From Pomacea canaliculata (Eukaryota > Mollusca > Gastropoda > Architaenioglossa > Ampullariidae), in NCBI RefSeq assembly GCF_003073045.1, contig NC_037595.1, forward strand, positions 12,764,074 to 12,828,073: DNA of 64,000 bases, written 5' to 3'. Position 1 is the first letter of the stretch, and each line of letters begins with the position of its first letter. Below the pieces are notes generated by a model. It made no database searches and had not been told where the DNA came from. It worked only from the letters and a program-made list of their open reading frames with translations. Shown in pieces: positions 23,301-35,145 of the stretch. The translations under genes and the position numbers were made by a program.

Positions 23301-26300
23301 CGCTGTGTACGAGTGCCATATCTCAAGTTTGTGAATTATATTTTCAGTGGGGTTTTTTTCCCTTGCAAACAAAGACCATTTTCAAGTTTATAACTATACC
23401 CGTCACTTGTCAAGTGCACTTGTGGCACATAACAGCAGGATCTTGAGTGGGTAGTATTACCTAACCTTACCGAACGTTTCAAAAGATTGTGATCTGATCT
23501 GGCCTATTGCCAGTACAGGTTGTATATTGTTGGTCTTGCATATGATCAAGTGTGTTGGACCGACGTGTGGGGAAGGAATGATCACTTTCACCATTGCTAA
23601 GGTTCTGGGGAAGCTCACAGTGAAGGAGTAAACACCCGAGTCCGTGGACAGAGGTGCATACACTAGCCGGTCCGATACCCTTGTAGTGCACTTTATTTTT
23701 TCTCTCCTGGTCCAGCGGTTAATTGGGTATCTGCCCGCTTAATATGCGGTCGGAGAAGTAAAAGAGCAAAATCTGGCCCCAAAATAAGTACAGTTTATTG
23801 TTTCACTCCCAAAGGCCACATTTCTGTTAAGATTAAGGTAATTACGTCAAACCACAAAAGAAATTATTTTTACCATGCGATGCTGCTTGATTGAAAACTT
23901 TTGGGCAAATGGCAAAATCCTGTCGTTTTTGTTTCACACTACTTGTACACTGTTCACTAATACTGAGGATGCGATATAAAAATAAATATTTTTTGCGAGT
24001 AAAAGTAATGTCCTATATAATATATTATAGTTACAGTATTTGCCAGCCGAGATCATGAAGAATGTTGTAGTCGAGACAACAGGAGGCGCCATTTTAGTTG
24101 TTGACGACTTGAGTAACAAATTATTAGATAACGAAGTCGCCATCCTGGTACTTCCTTCCATTATTTCTAATGACTTTAGGTAGCATGGATTTCAAATTTA
24201 TAAGATCGTTCCTTGAAAATGTTCGTTTAGCATGCCCACCTCGTGTGGTCTGGAGAGCTGGATTGCCGAAATAAATTGCCACTTAAAAGAAAAACAAACT
24301 AATGATCTTTATTTAACTCTCCACAGTGCTGTGCCCTTGGCTACGAACGGAGCCAGAACGAATCGGTAATAAGCCAGGAAGGTCAGGCTCGGATCCGGTA
24401 GAGCACGATGCCGTCGCCATTCACATGACAGAAGTGTCCCCTGGGCCCGTTACGAAAGATGCCGACACCAATCAAAAGAAGCTCGGAAAAAAGGGCCCCG
24501 AGGTGGTGCTGTACAAGAGGCGCTGGTTGATGCTGGCGCTGTTCTCTTTGTTCTCGATGTCTAACGCCTACATGTGGATCCACCTCAACATCATCGCCAA
24601 CGTCATCCTTCGCTTCTACAACGAGAGTCTGCCAGAGGACAGCCTGAAACAGGAGACGGCCGTCGACTGGTTGTCTTTGGTGTACATGTTGGTATATCTC
24701 GTCTTTATACCATTTGGTAAGCACTTATCTCTTTCTCCTTCCCTCTGTCTGTGTGTGTGAGAGAGAGAGAGACAGAGAAAGAGAGAGGTAGGGGAATTGG
24801 TGGTTTAGGCCGAGCCAGCAGCTAAGACAATATCACGGCAACGTAGCTAGCCCTGTAAATAGAGAAAGAGAGACGAGAACCGAACCCAGGACAGCCAACG
24901 CTCACAGTATTGGTGACAGGCGCATCGTTAAGGAGGAGGCTGTGTGAGATGTACTCTTAATCACGACTTTAAAAAAAAAATGACGCATTGATCAGGGCAA
25001 CTAGTGTCAGTGTTTGAAGATGCACAAGGCCAAGTGGCAAGTGTTGTCTTGGCTGCAGAGACAAAGCTCGTTAACTCATGAAATCACTTGAGAAAATTGT
25101 AAGGAGCGAGGTTATGGCTGCTGTTGATCCACATCTTCACCCGATGCAGGTTGCATAGAGAGATGGAAGAGGCGTCGATGATGCTAAGCTGTTCATACTA
25201 AATACTCTGTACAAACACATGGAGAATGCTGTTATTATCTCTTTATATCCTGTATATGATTGCTAGTACAGGCGCTATCTTGAATAGCCCCTGGGGATTA
25301 ATACATTTGTATTTTATTGTATTATTTGATCCGGCCCGCCAAGCCAACCGCAGACCATCAAATCTATAACTTTTCCTATAGCAAACATAAAAGCATATTA
25401 AGTGAATAATAATAATGAGGTAAATTTTGAGGGACAAACACATAATTATGAGTAAATGACGGGACAGACACGCATGCTTCTCGTCGACTCTTGATAACCG
25501 TTGCGTTCTTCGACTAGGTCGGCTTATACAATAAAAGCACGATCGTTGAAATTGCTGTGTACCTTAGAGTTTGATTACAGGTGTCCAACATTATCCTTTT
25601 ATAGATTTCCAAAGGATAAGCAAATGAAAAAAGCTCTGGCTGGTAAAATTTCTCATGTGTGTAAACACTTTGTAAATGCCATGAGCTCATTCATCAGGAG
25701 AAGATTTGTGTGTACTCAATAGTCACGATTTTTTTATTACTTTTATTAGACCTCTACTGCGGAAACACAAACAGGAAATTGTGCGTTAGGAGACAAAAAT
25801 GTTTTGTTACTATATATAATCATCGTCTGCCCTGTGGACTTTCTAGCTGTATATATTTTAATAGGAGCAGAGTTATAAATGTCAAATTGGTACTTTAAGG
25901 AAAAGAGGGTTGGAAAAGATGAGAAAGCGAGGGAGAGAAGATGGGAACCGGCCCCACGTAAAGCTGGCCTCGAGTAAAGTGCGGCCTCTAGCACCTCACA
26001 GGTCATCAAGAGGTTGTTTTGGTTCAAAGCTTTTAGAGGATTCTCTTTCTCTCTCGCGCGCGCGCCCGCGTGTGGGTGCATCTTCCTTCCTAATGGAAGT
26101 GCATGACTGTGCATTTCTCCAATTTGGAGTGAAAGATAATTATTTTCAAATGCCTTGACCGGGGCAAAGCCAAGTTGATTTATACGGGACTGTTGGAAGG
26201 GTTTTCTCGTTCATCTCGTTCTACGTGCACCGTTAGTGTCTGCCAATGCACTCTTTCTCTCTCTCTCAGCTGTGGTGCGTGTGCATGTTTATTGGCTGCA

Positions 26301-29300
26301 TGTCTTTATACTCCAGTAGTTTAGTTATTGCAAAGAAAAAGAGGGATAGAAAGAAATAAAGGAATGAAAGAAGGGAAACAGAAATGTCTTCTGTCGGTCC
26401 TTTTACCCAGTGGGAACCATGTCCTCACCTGAGTGAATTACACACTAGCCAACTGGTTGAATGTGTAGAGTGGCTGAGCCTTCATCCCTAACGCACTGTG
26501 TGCAAGGTGTTAAATGGGAATAACTGCCAAAGGTGTGTGAAAGTTCTGACTGTCAAAGCGCAAATAGCACTAGCCTGGCCGTCAAAATGTGTTTTATTTG
26601 GAAATAAGATTCTCACGATATTTTAGAGGGAATGACAGTCTCATTTGGGGCAGGCATGTACATCCTCAACTCTCACGGACTGCGTATCAACAACCTGCTG
26701 GGTTGCGCCATCAACGCCATAGGCGCCTGGCTCAAGTGCAGCGCCGTCCACCCGGCCAGCTTCCACCTGCTGATGTTGGCGCAAACACTGTGTGGGCTCG
26801 CGCAGGTTTTCATTGTCAGCATCCCTCCTCGACTGGCGGCCGTGTGGTTCGGACACAATGAAGTATCCACAGCTACCGGCATCGGCGTCTTTGGCAATCA
26901 GGTGAGGGGCAGGATGAAGTGCACAACTCCTTCTCTCGTTCTATAGATGTATAGACACTAGGTAGTGATGAAATTATTGTGTGTCTATATGCATATTTAT
27001 TCGTGCATATGTTAATACACACCCAATCATTTATACAGGTATACTCGCGTGTAAAAGCGGTGTCGTAATTAAAAATGTGTTCATGTTCAACACTGCCAAT
27101 CGCTGGCATCTGGTCTAACCATCGCCAGTATCGTCTGTTGCCGACAGGTGGGCGTGGCACTGGGCTTCCTGATTCCTCCCATCATCGTGCCCAACTCCGA
27201 CTCTTTGGATGAGATCGCGGAGAACCTGAACGGCATGTTCTACGGAGGCGCCACCATCTGCACCATTATTCTGCTTCTCATGATGTGCTGTAAGCAATAC
27301 ATTAGCTGGGCACGTCACTTCCTCTTTCTCTCTCTCACACACTCACACACACGCACACGCACTCACCGCATATGGGTGACGAGCACGGGAGAGTATAGAG
27401 GTCGTTGCTGCGTGAACTTCTTACCATGTCTCCTCCATTCACTTTGATTGTATTGCTTGGCTTGAACTTATAAACCCCGGGAAAGGGAACGGGGTGGAGG
27501 CGTTTTCAAAAATAAACAATAATAAACGCGTGATTTATATAGCGCATACACGCGCTCGTAAGGTGCATGCTCTTAGCGCTTGAGACAAGAACGAATAAAT
27601 AAAGAACAAATAAATGGACAACATACGAAAGAGGGAAGGATATATAACAGTACTGATGAATAATAAAAGATGATTCCGTTTTTTGTTTTGTCTCCAAGAA
27701 TTTTGAAGACATTTATTTTAATTTCACACACTTGTTGGATAACGGAGCACTGTATTCTTTCAGTTATTAATCAGATAATCAGATAACACTTTATTATTAT
27801 TTCAATTTCCACGCGATATCACATTTTTTTCCCTGTTGTCTTGGTTGGTTTCGTCAGTTTCTCCCGACGATGATTACATAGGCATGATTCTTTCAAAAAC
27901 AAACAATAGTTTAGGATAAGTGAAAAAGCGCACGAAAGTACAGTGTGAAACCTGGAATCGCGACAGTGTAATTAACGGAAGCATGGAGAGTTTTTGTTTT
28001 TTGTTTTGTTTTGTTTTTAATTTTCTTCTTGACTGTACTGCTTACTTGCGCATGGGTGTGCAGTATTTCAGAGTAAGCCTCAGCATGCTCCCAGCAAAGC
28101 TCAGTTGCTGCGGAGGAAGACGCCGGTGAGCGCCAACTACTACAAATCCATTCTTCGACTCATGCAAAGTCCCAGCTTCGTGCTTCTCACCATCTCCTAC
28201 GGTTTGATCACGGGTTGTTATTACGCCTTCTCCACCCTGCTGAACTTCATAGTCCTGACCTACTTCCCAGGTGAGGAGGTCATGGCAGGTTACATCGGCC
28301 TCGTCATTATAATCACCGGCATCTTCGGCGCCGTCCTTGCCGGATTTTGGCTGGACCACACCAAGTATTTCAAGTAGGACCTTGACCAGGTCTTGTATCT
28401 GGTCTAATATGTATGTCTATAGATTTGCTTTTATCGCAGTGTGCCTTTAAATCTTTTTGAATCATAGCATTCTCCGTGTCCTTATGGCGACACGATCTTA
28501 CAGAAGTAACAGAAGTAAATGTCTTCAGCAGTAAACACTGAATATTATTTATTTATGTAAGTAGACGTAATATTACTCCAGTAGAGATCTTTAGGTAGTG
28601 GTGGTAGTGGCAGTGACTGTGGTATCCAGCTTGAAAATAAATTCTAAAAAGTATTGAAAAATATGAGGAAGGCTCCTAACTGATAAATGACAAATAAAAA
28701 GTAATAGGCTACTCCACTTACTTTTTGTTTACAAATATTTAGTGGGTATACTTGTTTGTCTTTAAGTATGCGCGCGTCCTTATCAGGTAATAAAATCTGA
28801 GGTGGTGAGAAGTTTTAAACAACATAGTTTTGTTTGCCGCTAAAATATAAACGGAATTATTTCAAGACTAATCAGGTGCATATACGTGGAGCGTTTAAAA
28901 TCCACCGACTGCAATTTACTAGTCATTCGAAATACCGTTAGAAACATACAAAACAAACTCCGAAACTTTTGGAAATCAAATTCTTGAAGGATGGTAGCTT
29001 GTACAACATTTAGTTTCCAGTCGCTTTCTGTCGTTCATAGTGGTTTCGTGTGTTCATCATGGGGCCCATTTCAATTTTGTTTTAAATTGTAGGGCTACCT
29101 CCGTGTCCATCTACCTGTTGTGTGCCATGGGGATGCTGACGCTCACATTTATATTAACCTTGAAGGACATCGGCATTGTGTTTGTGACTTCAGGAGTTTT
29201 AGGGTAAGTTCACTCGATGCACACCACCTCGCAACTTAACACATAAATTAGTTCTGAAAGCTCTGAAGGAAAATAACTGATGTCTTTAATGCGAACGACA

Positions 29301-30974
29301 TATTTTTTTAATTCACACAAGTGCAATGAAAAGTATGCAAAGGGAGTTTTCAGGCACGAAACTTCTAGCGAAGCAAATGACAGTCACTTCAGTTCACTAA
29401 CTGATAATCTGTAGAGCTGAGATGTCCTAAAGGATTCTGATCTTTGCGATTTTCACGTCACAAACATTTTTTCCGGTTTTATTTGTGGTATGATATTACG
29501 TCATTACGAGCAGAGGAAGAAAAATAGAGATGAAACGTGAAGATAAGACTTTAAAAAAAAGATTGAAGAGAACTCTGTAGAGAACTTCTATTATCGTCAG
29601 GTTTTTTATGACTGGATATCTCCCTGTCGGCTACGAGTTCGCAGCAGAGATCACCTACCCAGAACCGGAGGGGATTTCCTCCGGACTGTTAACAACAAGC
29701 GCCATGGTCAGTACAATAAATGGAAAGTCAAGTTTATTCGCCTACTGTGACGGTGTATAGGCATAGTGGAAGTTATATCAATTATTTTATTGAATATTAA
29801 TTATGCATTTAAGCAAATAGTACATACATATAAAAGGGTACTATTTACTGATTTATTTTATATTTATTTCAAGCTCTTCTGCTCAAGGACCAATGTTTGC
29901 ACTACAATGCTATTTTTTCTTGGGTTTTTGTTTACTTTCTCTACTTTTTGGCTTTTTTTTTTTTTGGTTATTTTGTTATTTTGGTAGTCCTGATGTTTGT
30001 GGTCCCTATGTTTACTGTTTTGAGTGTGATGATGCTGTGGTGTTAACTGAGAGGTCCTAATGACACTGTGGTGTTGTGCAGGTGTTTGGGATCGTGATGA
30101 CTATCGGTATGCGCACCATGATGAACCAGATCAGCGTCCAGGCAGCCAACATCTTTGTCACAGTCGTTCTATTCATCGGCACGATCATGACAGGTGGTTA
30201 ATACACTTATTATTTTTTTTATATTGGATGTGTGTGAAAGGATATGGGCGTACGCGCTTGTCTGTGTGTGTGTGTGACTCACACGCATGCTGCTCTGCTT
30301 AAAATAATTTTATAAAGGAAAGCATGTAACACGTGAAAATTATTGGGTGTAGTTGTCATGGTAACTGTAGATGTTTTGATGCTTGTGCCTTTTATAGGAA
30401 AGGAAATTTTTAGTCGTCAGATATGATAAACAACATCTTCAAGGGTACAAAGATAAGATCGTGAAAGTAACTAGTTTATTCTTGTCTATTACATTATCAC
30501 TTAAATATAGCTGATAATAACAAAAAGTGGACCATTTCAAAGATAATATTAGATAGTTTAAGACCATTAATTTTTATCTTGAGAACATTAAGAAAACTAC
30601 AAAATGTAAAACTTTTTTTTTACATATCTGCATAGCTAATATTTTTCTTCTTTTCAGCTCTAATAAAAGCACAGTATAAAAGACAAGAAGCAGAAAAGAA
30701 GGTGGGTAAATGATAATTGTGACCGTTTGTGTCAAGACTGTGATTGTCCCCCTTTCTATACAACACGTCATTCTTCTTCGGCTACCACGCATTTCAGGCA
30801 TTTTACGACAATCACTTATATGCTGAAGTCACTTCCCATATTCTCTTACAGCCGCAAAAACGCGTGCTACAGCAAGGGAAAAACCCGAAACAGCGAAACA
30901 AAAGTCGGACACAACGAAACAAAAGTCAACCTCGACGAAGTAAAAGTCCGCAACAGCAAACCGAAAATCTGTAA
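20235..30974 (+). CDS. FLVCR: FLVCR-family (SLC49) major facilitator transporter, complete, 10 exons
   Basis: A plasma- or organelle-membrane MFS transporter. Vertebrate relatives move choline/ethanolamine and have been linked to haem export. Coding exons: 20235-20370, 24327-24716, 26627-26901, 27148-27289, 28064-28373, 29093-29203, 29601-29706, 30082-30193, 30658-30701, 30852-30974. These sum to 1,749 bp (582 residues), with every junction in phase. Family landmarks: [20 protein letters not shown] (TM1), [58 protein letters not shown] and [20 protein letters not shown]. The ATG at 20235 is preferred because an in-frame TGA (20193) lies just upstream; an upstream non-coding exon joining at 20203 is possible. 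The tail is a 21-bp repeat. Which vertebrate paralogue it matches (1 or 2) cannot be decided here. Confidence 0.93.
22810..23040 (+). mobile_element. tRNA-derived SINE with perfect 11-bp target-site duplication
   Basis: A 231-bp element flanked by AACGTTACCTG on both sides (22799-22809 and 23041-23051). It has an RNA polymerase III A box (GGTAGTGTAGTGG, 22827-22839) and a B box (GGTTCAGATCTC, about 22879-22890). The head resembles tRNA-Asp, including CTTGTCACC around the anticodon. A middle block (TTCTCCGGGTACTTCGG) resembles central domains of molluscan SINEs. The 3' end is an A/C-rich tail (AATAAACCAACC). It sits in intron 1 of the transporter. Confidence 0.88.
24327..24716 (+). CDS. FLVCR: Transporter exon 2 (hydrophilic N-terminus and TM1)
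   Basis: The exon begins after ctccacag. It holds a polar stretch, then [20 protein letters not shown], the FLVCR signature at TM1, N-linked site NES in the first outside loop, and [20 protein letters not shown] at TM2. The donor at 24717 is GTAAGC. Confidence 0.93.
24791..24955 (-). mobile_element. tRNA-derived SINE fragment with LINE-type 3' tail
   Basis: Read on the minus strand it has a tRNA-like part with GCGCCTGTCACC and a B-box GGGTTCGGTTCTC (24875-24887), then a tail TTGCCGTGATATTGTCTTAG with GCTGGC and GGCCTAAACCACC. That tail matches the 3' end of the LINE at 32092-32134. It lies in intron 2, just after exon 2. A clear A box and target duplication were not found, so it may be 5'-truncated. 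Confidence 0.65.
26627..27289 (+). CDS. FLVCR: Transporter exons 3-4 (26627-26901, 27148-27289; TM3-TM6 region)
   Basis: Exon 3 gives [26 protein letters not shown] and [20 protein letters not shown]. Exon 4 continues [15 protein letters not shown] and ends within a hydrophobic run (IILLLMMC). The sequence NQ|VGVALGF keeps the conserved family order across the intron. Exon 4 ends in phase 1. Confidence 0.92.
27528..27592 (-). mobile_element. Retroelement 3'-tail-like fragment, inverted
   Basis: The minus strand reads AAGCGCTAAGAGC and, about 30 bp on, GCGCTATATAAATC, resembling 9222-9280. In the intron after transporter exon 4. Confidence 0.42.
28064..28373 (+). CDS. FLVCR: Transporter exon 5 (central loop and TM7-TM8)
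   Basis: The acceptor used must be the AG at 28062-28063; the next AG (28070-28071) would create a stop with the preceding phase. The exon gives the cytoplasmic loop [13 protein letters not shown], then [20 protein letters not shown] and a second helix up to [12 protein letters not shown]. Confidence 0.9.
29093..30193 (+). CDS. FLVCR: Transporter exons 6-8 (29093-29203, 29601-29706, 30082-30193; TM9-TM12)
   Basis: Exon 6: [20 protein letters not shown]. Exon 7: [20 protein letters not shown] and [13 protein letters not shown], near-invariant in the FLVCR family. Exon 8: [18 protein letters not shown] and a last hydrophobic helix ending FIGTIMT. Exon 7 is too short and in the wrong phase to be skipped harmlessly. 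Confidence 0.92.
30658..30974 (+). CDS. FLVCR: Transporter exons 9-10 (30658-30701, 30852-30974; basic tail)
   Basis: Exon 9 finishes the last helix with the charged [15 protein letters not shown]. Exon 10 is very basic ([21 protein letters not shown]) and ends TAA at 30972-30974. Exon 10 is built from 21-bp repeats, so it is probably lineage-specific. The phase fit supports it, but transcript evidence would be decisive. Confidence 0.78.
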
Positions 30975-30995
30975 CCGTAAAACAAAATTTAGGTG
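30870..30995 (+). repeat. 21-bp minisatellite forming the transporter C-terminus
   Basis: Six diverged 21-bp units start at 30870, 30891, 30912, 30933, 30954 and 30975. The core in the best units is CARCGAAACAAAAGTC. Each unit adds seven residues. The fifth unit supplies the TAA stop, and the sixth lies in the 3' UTR. Confidence 0.85.
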
Positions 30996-31574
30996 AGACT
31001 GTGTTGCACGCTTTGATTTCGGTTCTCAGGTTTTATTTAGTTGCGTTATTGTTTTGCTGTGCTTGTTATTCCAGATGATAAACCAAAGCGTTTCAATTTC
31101 GTATTTCTTATGAGGGCCTGCTATTCTCTTAAACCAGTTCTCTTATTTCTTCTTTTTTATTTTTGACGTTATACTTACTTCCCCCATCCCCGCCCCCGTG
31201 GCCCCGGCTTCTCGTGCCGGGGATGAACACCCGGCCTTTCTCTGGCTGGATGACTCAGCTGGCCCAATCCTTTTTCTTATGCTTTTCCTTTTTCTCCCTT
31301 ATATGGCCCTTTCATCTATATTCTTTTTCTGATCAAACATCACCATCTTATACTTCAGTTTTAACCTTTTTTTTCTGTCTTCATCGGTCTTTCTCTTGTC
31401 TTTCTTTTCCTACAATGCCCTTCTTGGGATGTCAATTTTCTCTGTGGCCTTCTGTAGGCCCCCTGCGTTTGCCGTGCAGGGCGACACGTGTCGGAGGAGG
31501 GGGTTTCAGCGGGACACTCTGGGTCAAAACAATTATACGCCACTCTTCACTGACTTTCCGACCGCCTACCTTCG

Positions 31575-32146
31575 TGCCACCCTACGAGGCGGGAGGAGGT
31601 AGTTCTTGCAAGATTGAAGATAGGACACACCTATGCCACGCAAGGACACCTTGCGAGGGGAACCACCACCTGTTTGTCCCTGGTGTAGGGGAAATTTTAA
31701 TGTGTTACACCTTTTGATTATCTGTCCTGAGCTACAGACTATCCGTCGGCAGTTTTTTTGCAGAGAATTCTTTATTCTCCTTATTTAGGTCCGTCCCATC
31801 GGCAGCAATCTTTACATTTTTAAAGAGAATGGGACTTTATCATCAAATTGAAATAAATTTATATCCTGATAGTTCTCTTTATTTTATTTATTTATTAATT
31901 TTTTTTAATTTTATTTTATTTTTATTTTTATTTTTTTTGCGTGTTGGTGGCCTTTTTGGGCTTCACCACCCCTTTTTACGCTTCATCCATTCTTTTACAT
32001 TTTGTTTACTTATTATGTTGGCTTTTAAATAATGTTACGGTTGTATGACTTGAGAAGATTTATCCCTAAACTTTTAAAGCTAAAATTACCTTTGTTGCCG
32101 TGATATAGCCCTAGTTGCTGGCACGGCATTAAACACAAACAAACAA
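31575..32146 (+). mobile_element. 5'-truncated, decayed LINE (RNase H-type, I-superfamily-like) 3' end
   Basis: The C-terminal end of a LINE ORF2 is readable in two frames: TRREEVVLARLKIGHTYATQ, then after a frame slip LRGEPPPVCPWCRGNFNVLH and LLIICPELQTIRRQFF. This is the RNase H tail plus CxxC..H..C knuckle typical of I-type LINEs. A 3' UTR follows, with TGTTGCCGTGATATAGCC and an (AAAC)n-like end near 32146. The polypeptide is broken by a frameshift and stops. Sequence from 31160 to 31575 may also belong to it. It lies about 600 bp after the transporter stop codon. Confidence 0.8.
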
Positions 32147-35145
32147 ACCGTACCCTCCCCGCCTTAAAGTTTCCTTTGACCGCTTCCTTCGATAAAGGTG
32201 GACAACTCTGCAAGATTTTGTCAAAACCGTACTTAAGTCCCTTTGACATTGTGTGTGTGTATATGTGTGTGTGAGCGGAGCTCAAGCCAGGAAGCGTGTT
32301 CATGTTGTAATGTTAGGTTGGCGGAGGGGGTTACAAAAAAGTACCATTAGAAAGTCTTAGAAAATGTTGCAACAAAAACATAAGACCGCTGAGTGTCTAT
32401 GATAAACATACTAAAACATCAGACACAGTCCCATGGACTACCCATGTTAAACGCACCGAAAAGTCCAGACACACATTATGCGAGCGAGAATACTCCCGAC
32501 ACATAAGACTATGCGACAACTACTTTTCTTTCCATTTATTATGACATTCGATGCAGGTCACAGGAGAACTGATGAGTCACACTGCCGTGACACAGATCAC
32601 AGAATGCCGCGCTCGTGATGACAATCGCTGCTGTCATTTTCTCTCTTATCAGGTTCTTGTCATCGTGGATGAGATGGAGGTAGACGTTTGCGATGAAACT
32701 CAAGAACTGCAGAATCACGAAAGCTGAGCCACGTCTCGTCTCCATCACAGCTGCCGATACTTGGGTACGTCACCGACAGAACAGGATGCTAGGAGAAAGG
32801 AAGGAAGAAGCCTTTTGTGTCCACCAGTAAAGTCTTGGAATATAAATCATCCAAGATTGACGACTGGCTGTGAAGCTGCAATCATCATATGCCAGGCGCC
32901 ACAAACATTCCCATCAAAAAGAAAAAGGGGGAGGGAGACTAGTTATACCTTATCAAGTCTTGGGTAGGGGGGCTTATCTATGGACAGGACTTGAAAGGGG
33001 TGAAAAGAGATGGTCAGGGTATTATTAGGATAAGGTAACCTGTTGTATTGCACTTAAAAGATTTCACAATGCTTCCCATTCATAGCTACAGCCCCATGTT
33101 CAGCAGTTGATATTTATTTTTATCTTCCATGATTCGCTGAAGTGAGCTTTGGCTATTTCTTGTGCCATCCTCTGTGTGTGTTTGCGTGGAGAGTGGATGA
33201 TTGTGGATGACAAATATGTTCGTGCTCGAAAGAATGATTTTAGTAATAGAAAAAAAGGACATATTTAACAAAAAAATTCTCTTGTCCATGTTCTTCATCA
33301 TCATCGACAAAAATGAATATATCATCTACAGACCTTCCCATGGTCTCCTTGCTGCCAAATTGTTTTCATTGCCATATCGCCGACCTCTTACTTCCAGTGT
33401 GACGACGACAACTCTTGCTCTAAATTTTGATTAGACGAAGCTATCATCAAAACGCTCGTCACACCTATTATCTGATGTGGTGGCTGTTTACCTTATTTAC
33501 AATACTTACTGTGAGGCAGTCAGATGCGTTTAATAGAATCTTTTTTCTCACTATTTATTTTTTTCAAGATTATTTCGTGCTTTGAAGAAATGAGTTACTT
33601 TAAAATATATTTTTGGATATTTGTGCGTTTTTATTGCGTGTTGGAACATTATTTCGTTTATTTGTTAGATGTTCAATAAAAACTACGATTTCAATTGATT
33701 GTAATTAATTTTAACCTTGTGAATGAGATTAGTTATGTGGCATGAGAGTTAAAAAGCTATAATGTGTGTTTGTGTGTATTTTTTCGATTGTATCCATGAT
33801 ACATGTACAGAGGACAGAGGGAAGAAATATGCAAATACAAACGACATATAAATGTTTTCTTGTTCTGTTTTACACTCAAGCAACAAATTTATAGATAACA
33901 GGTATTCTTCACTTATCAATTTCATTAAGATAATGGATATTCTTCACTAGTCAAATGTTTTAAAATAACAAGGCATTTTTACTGCTAAAAGAAACAAAGA
34001 CTGTCAATGTGTACAATAACAAACATCCAAGATGTCACCGAGCATGCGCGGGGGTTTAGTCTCTTTGTCCTGTCAAAGAGAGAGGGAGATACAAATAACA
34101 CTTTGAGAAATGGAGGTACTTCAGTACCACAAAGTGTGGTCTGGGACTAAAGGTGACTGTGACAACAAGCAGTCACACGGGTAGACTGCGCAGACTCCAC
34201 CACAGGGTACGTGGGTACTCCCAGCACGGCTAACGTCAATGTCGTCAAGAGAGGTGAGCGACATTCAAGGTGTCTGCATTAATCACATCGATCTTCCCAG
34301 TCGCCCTTTGTGTGTCCCGCTTTCTTTCTCCGCGAGGGGCGAAAGACTTCCTGCCAGGTCCCTGAAACCAACGGCGACTTTCTCATTCGTTCAGATGGGA
34401 AGAAATGTCACGTAGAGTAAATTATGCTCGCGCGCGCGCAAACACACATGTAGAAGAGTGAAAGAAAATCAGTCATGATACAGTCACGTGGCCAGTCAAC
34501 AGATCCTATAACGATTGGTGGCCCAACTCACGTGACTGGCAGCCATCAAACGAAAGCAAATGGTAGATTGTGTCTGGTGCTAATTATTCTCACCGTTGCC
34601 CAGTGATACCAATGCTCAAGGTGAGTAAATGCTTAAATACTAATGTTAAGTTGTGCTCACCTTAAGCACATCGAGAGGAACAAGTGTTTTGCTCGGACGA
34701 CTTCTATTTTGAAATGCAAAGTGCCGACTCGGTGTTTTACAACCAAGACTTATTCAGACAGAAGCCATGAAAATCTGTAAAGTTGAGAGACCTACTGATG
34801 ACAGAAGATACAAAGCTGTTTCACCCATCCTCTGAGACGCGGACAGAACTCTCTGCCCCAACCCACACCCCAACTCTGCCCCTTGTTTCATTCTAGAGGT
34901 TGGGATATGTTAATATATGAGATGCAGTAAAAATCTCAAACCTAATAATTACTAAAGATTTTCAAGAGAACTCTCCGCATAGATATCCGGTGAGAGAGTG
35001 AGCCTTCCCTCCATTTTTTAATATATATATATATTTAATTTCGAACTAAATTTTATTTTCTCGAAAACCAGAAAAAAACATGAAAAGTAAAAATATGTTT
35101 CCTACAACATAATAAATAATATTTGGCAACATTCTCAAATCACTC

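Noticed and set aside
23707..23755. tRNA-like segment (TGGTCCAGCGGTTAATTGGG)
   Set aside because: Resembles the 5' half of a tRNA or SINE head, but no B box follows and it cannot be folded into a full tRNA.
31163..31717. 184-codon plus-strand open frame
   Set aside because: It runs out of frame across the LINE RNase H remnant, and its Phe/Pro/Ser-rich sequence comes from pyrimidine-rich DNA.
34483..34543. Imperfect palindrome with two CACGTG E-boxes
   Set aside because: Arms are interrupted and no gene start lies nearby, so a regulatory role cannot be supported.
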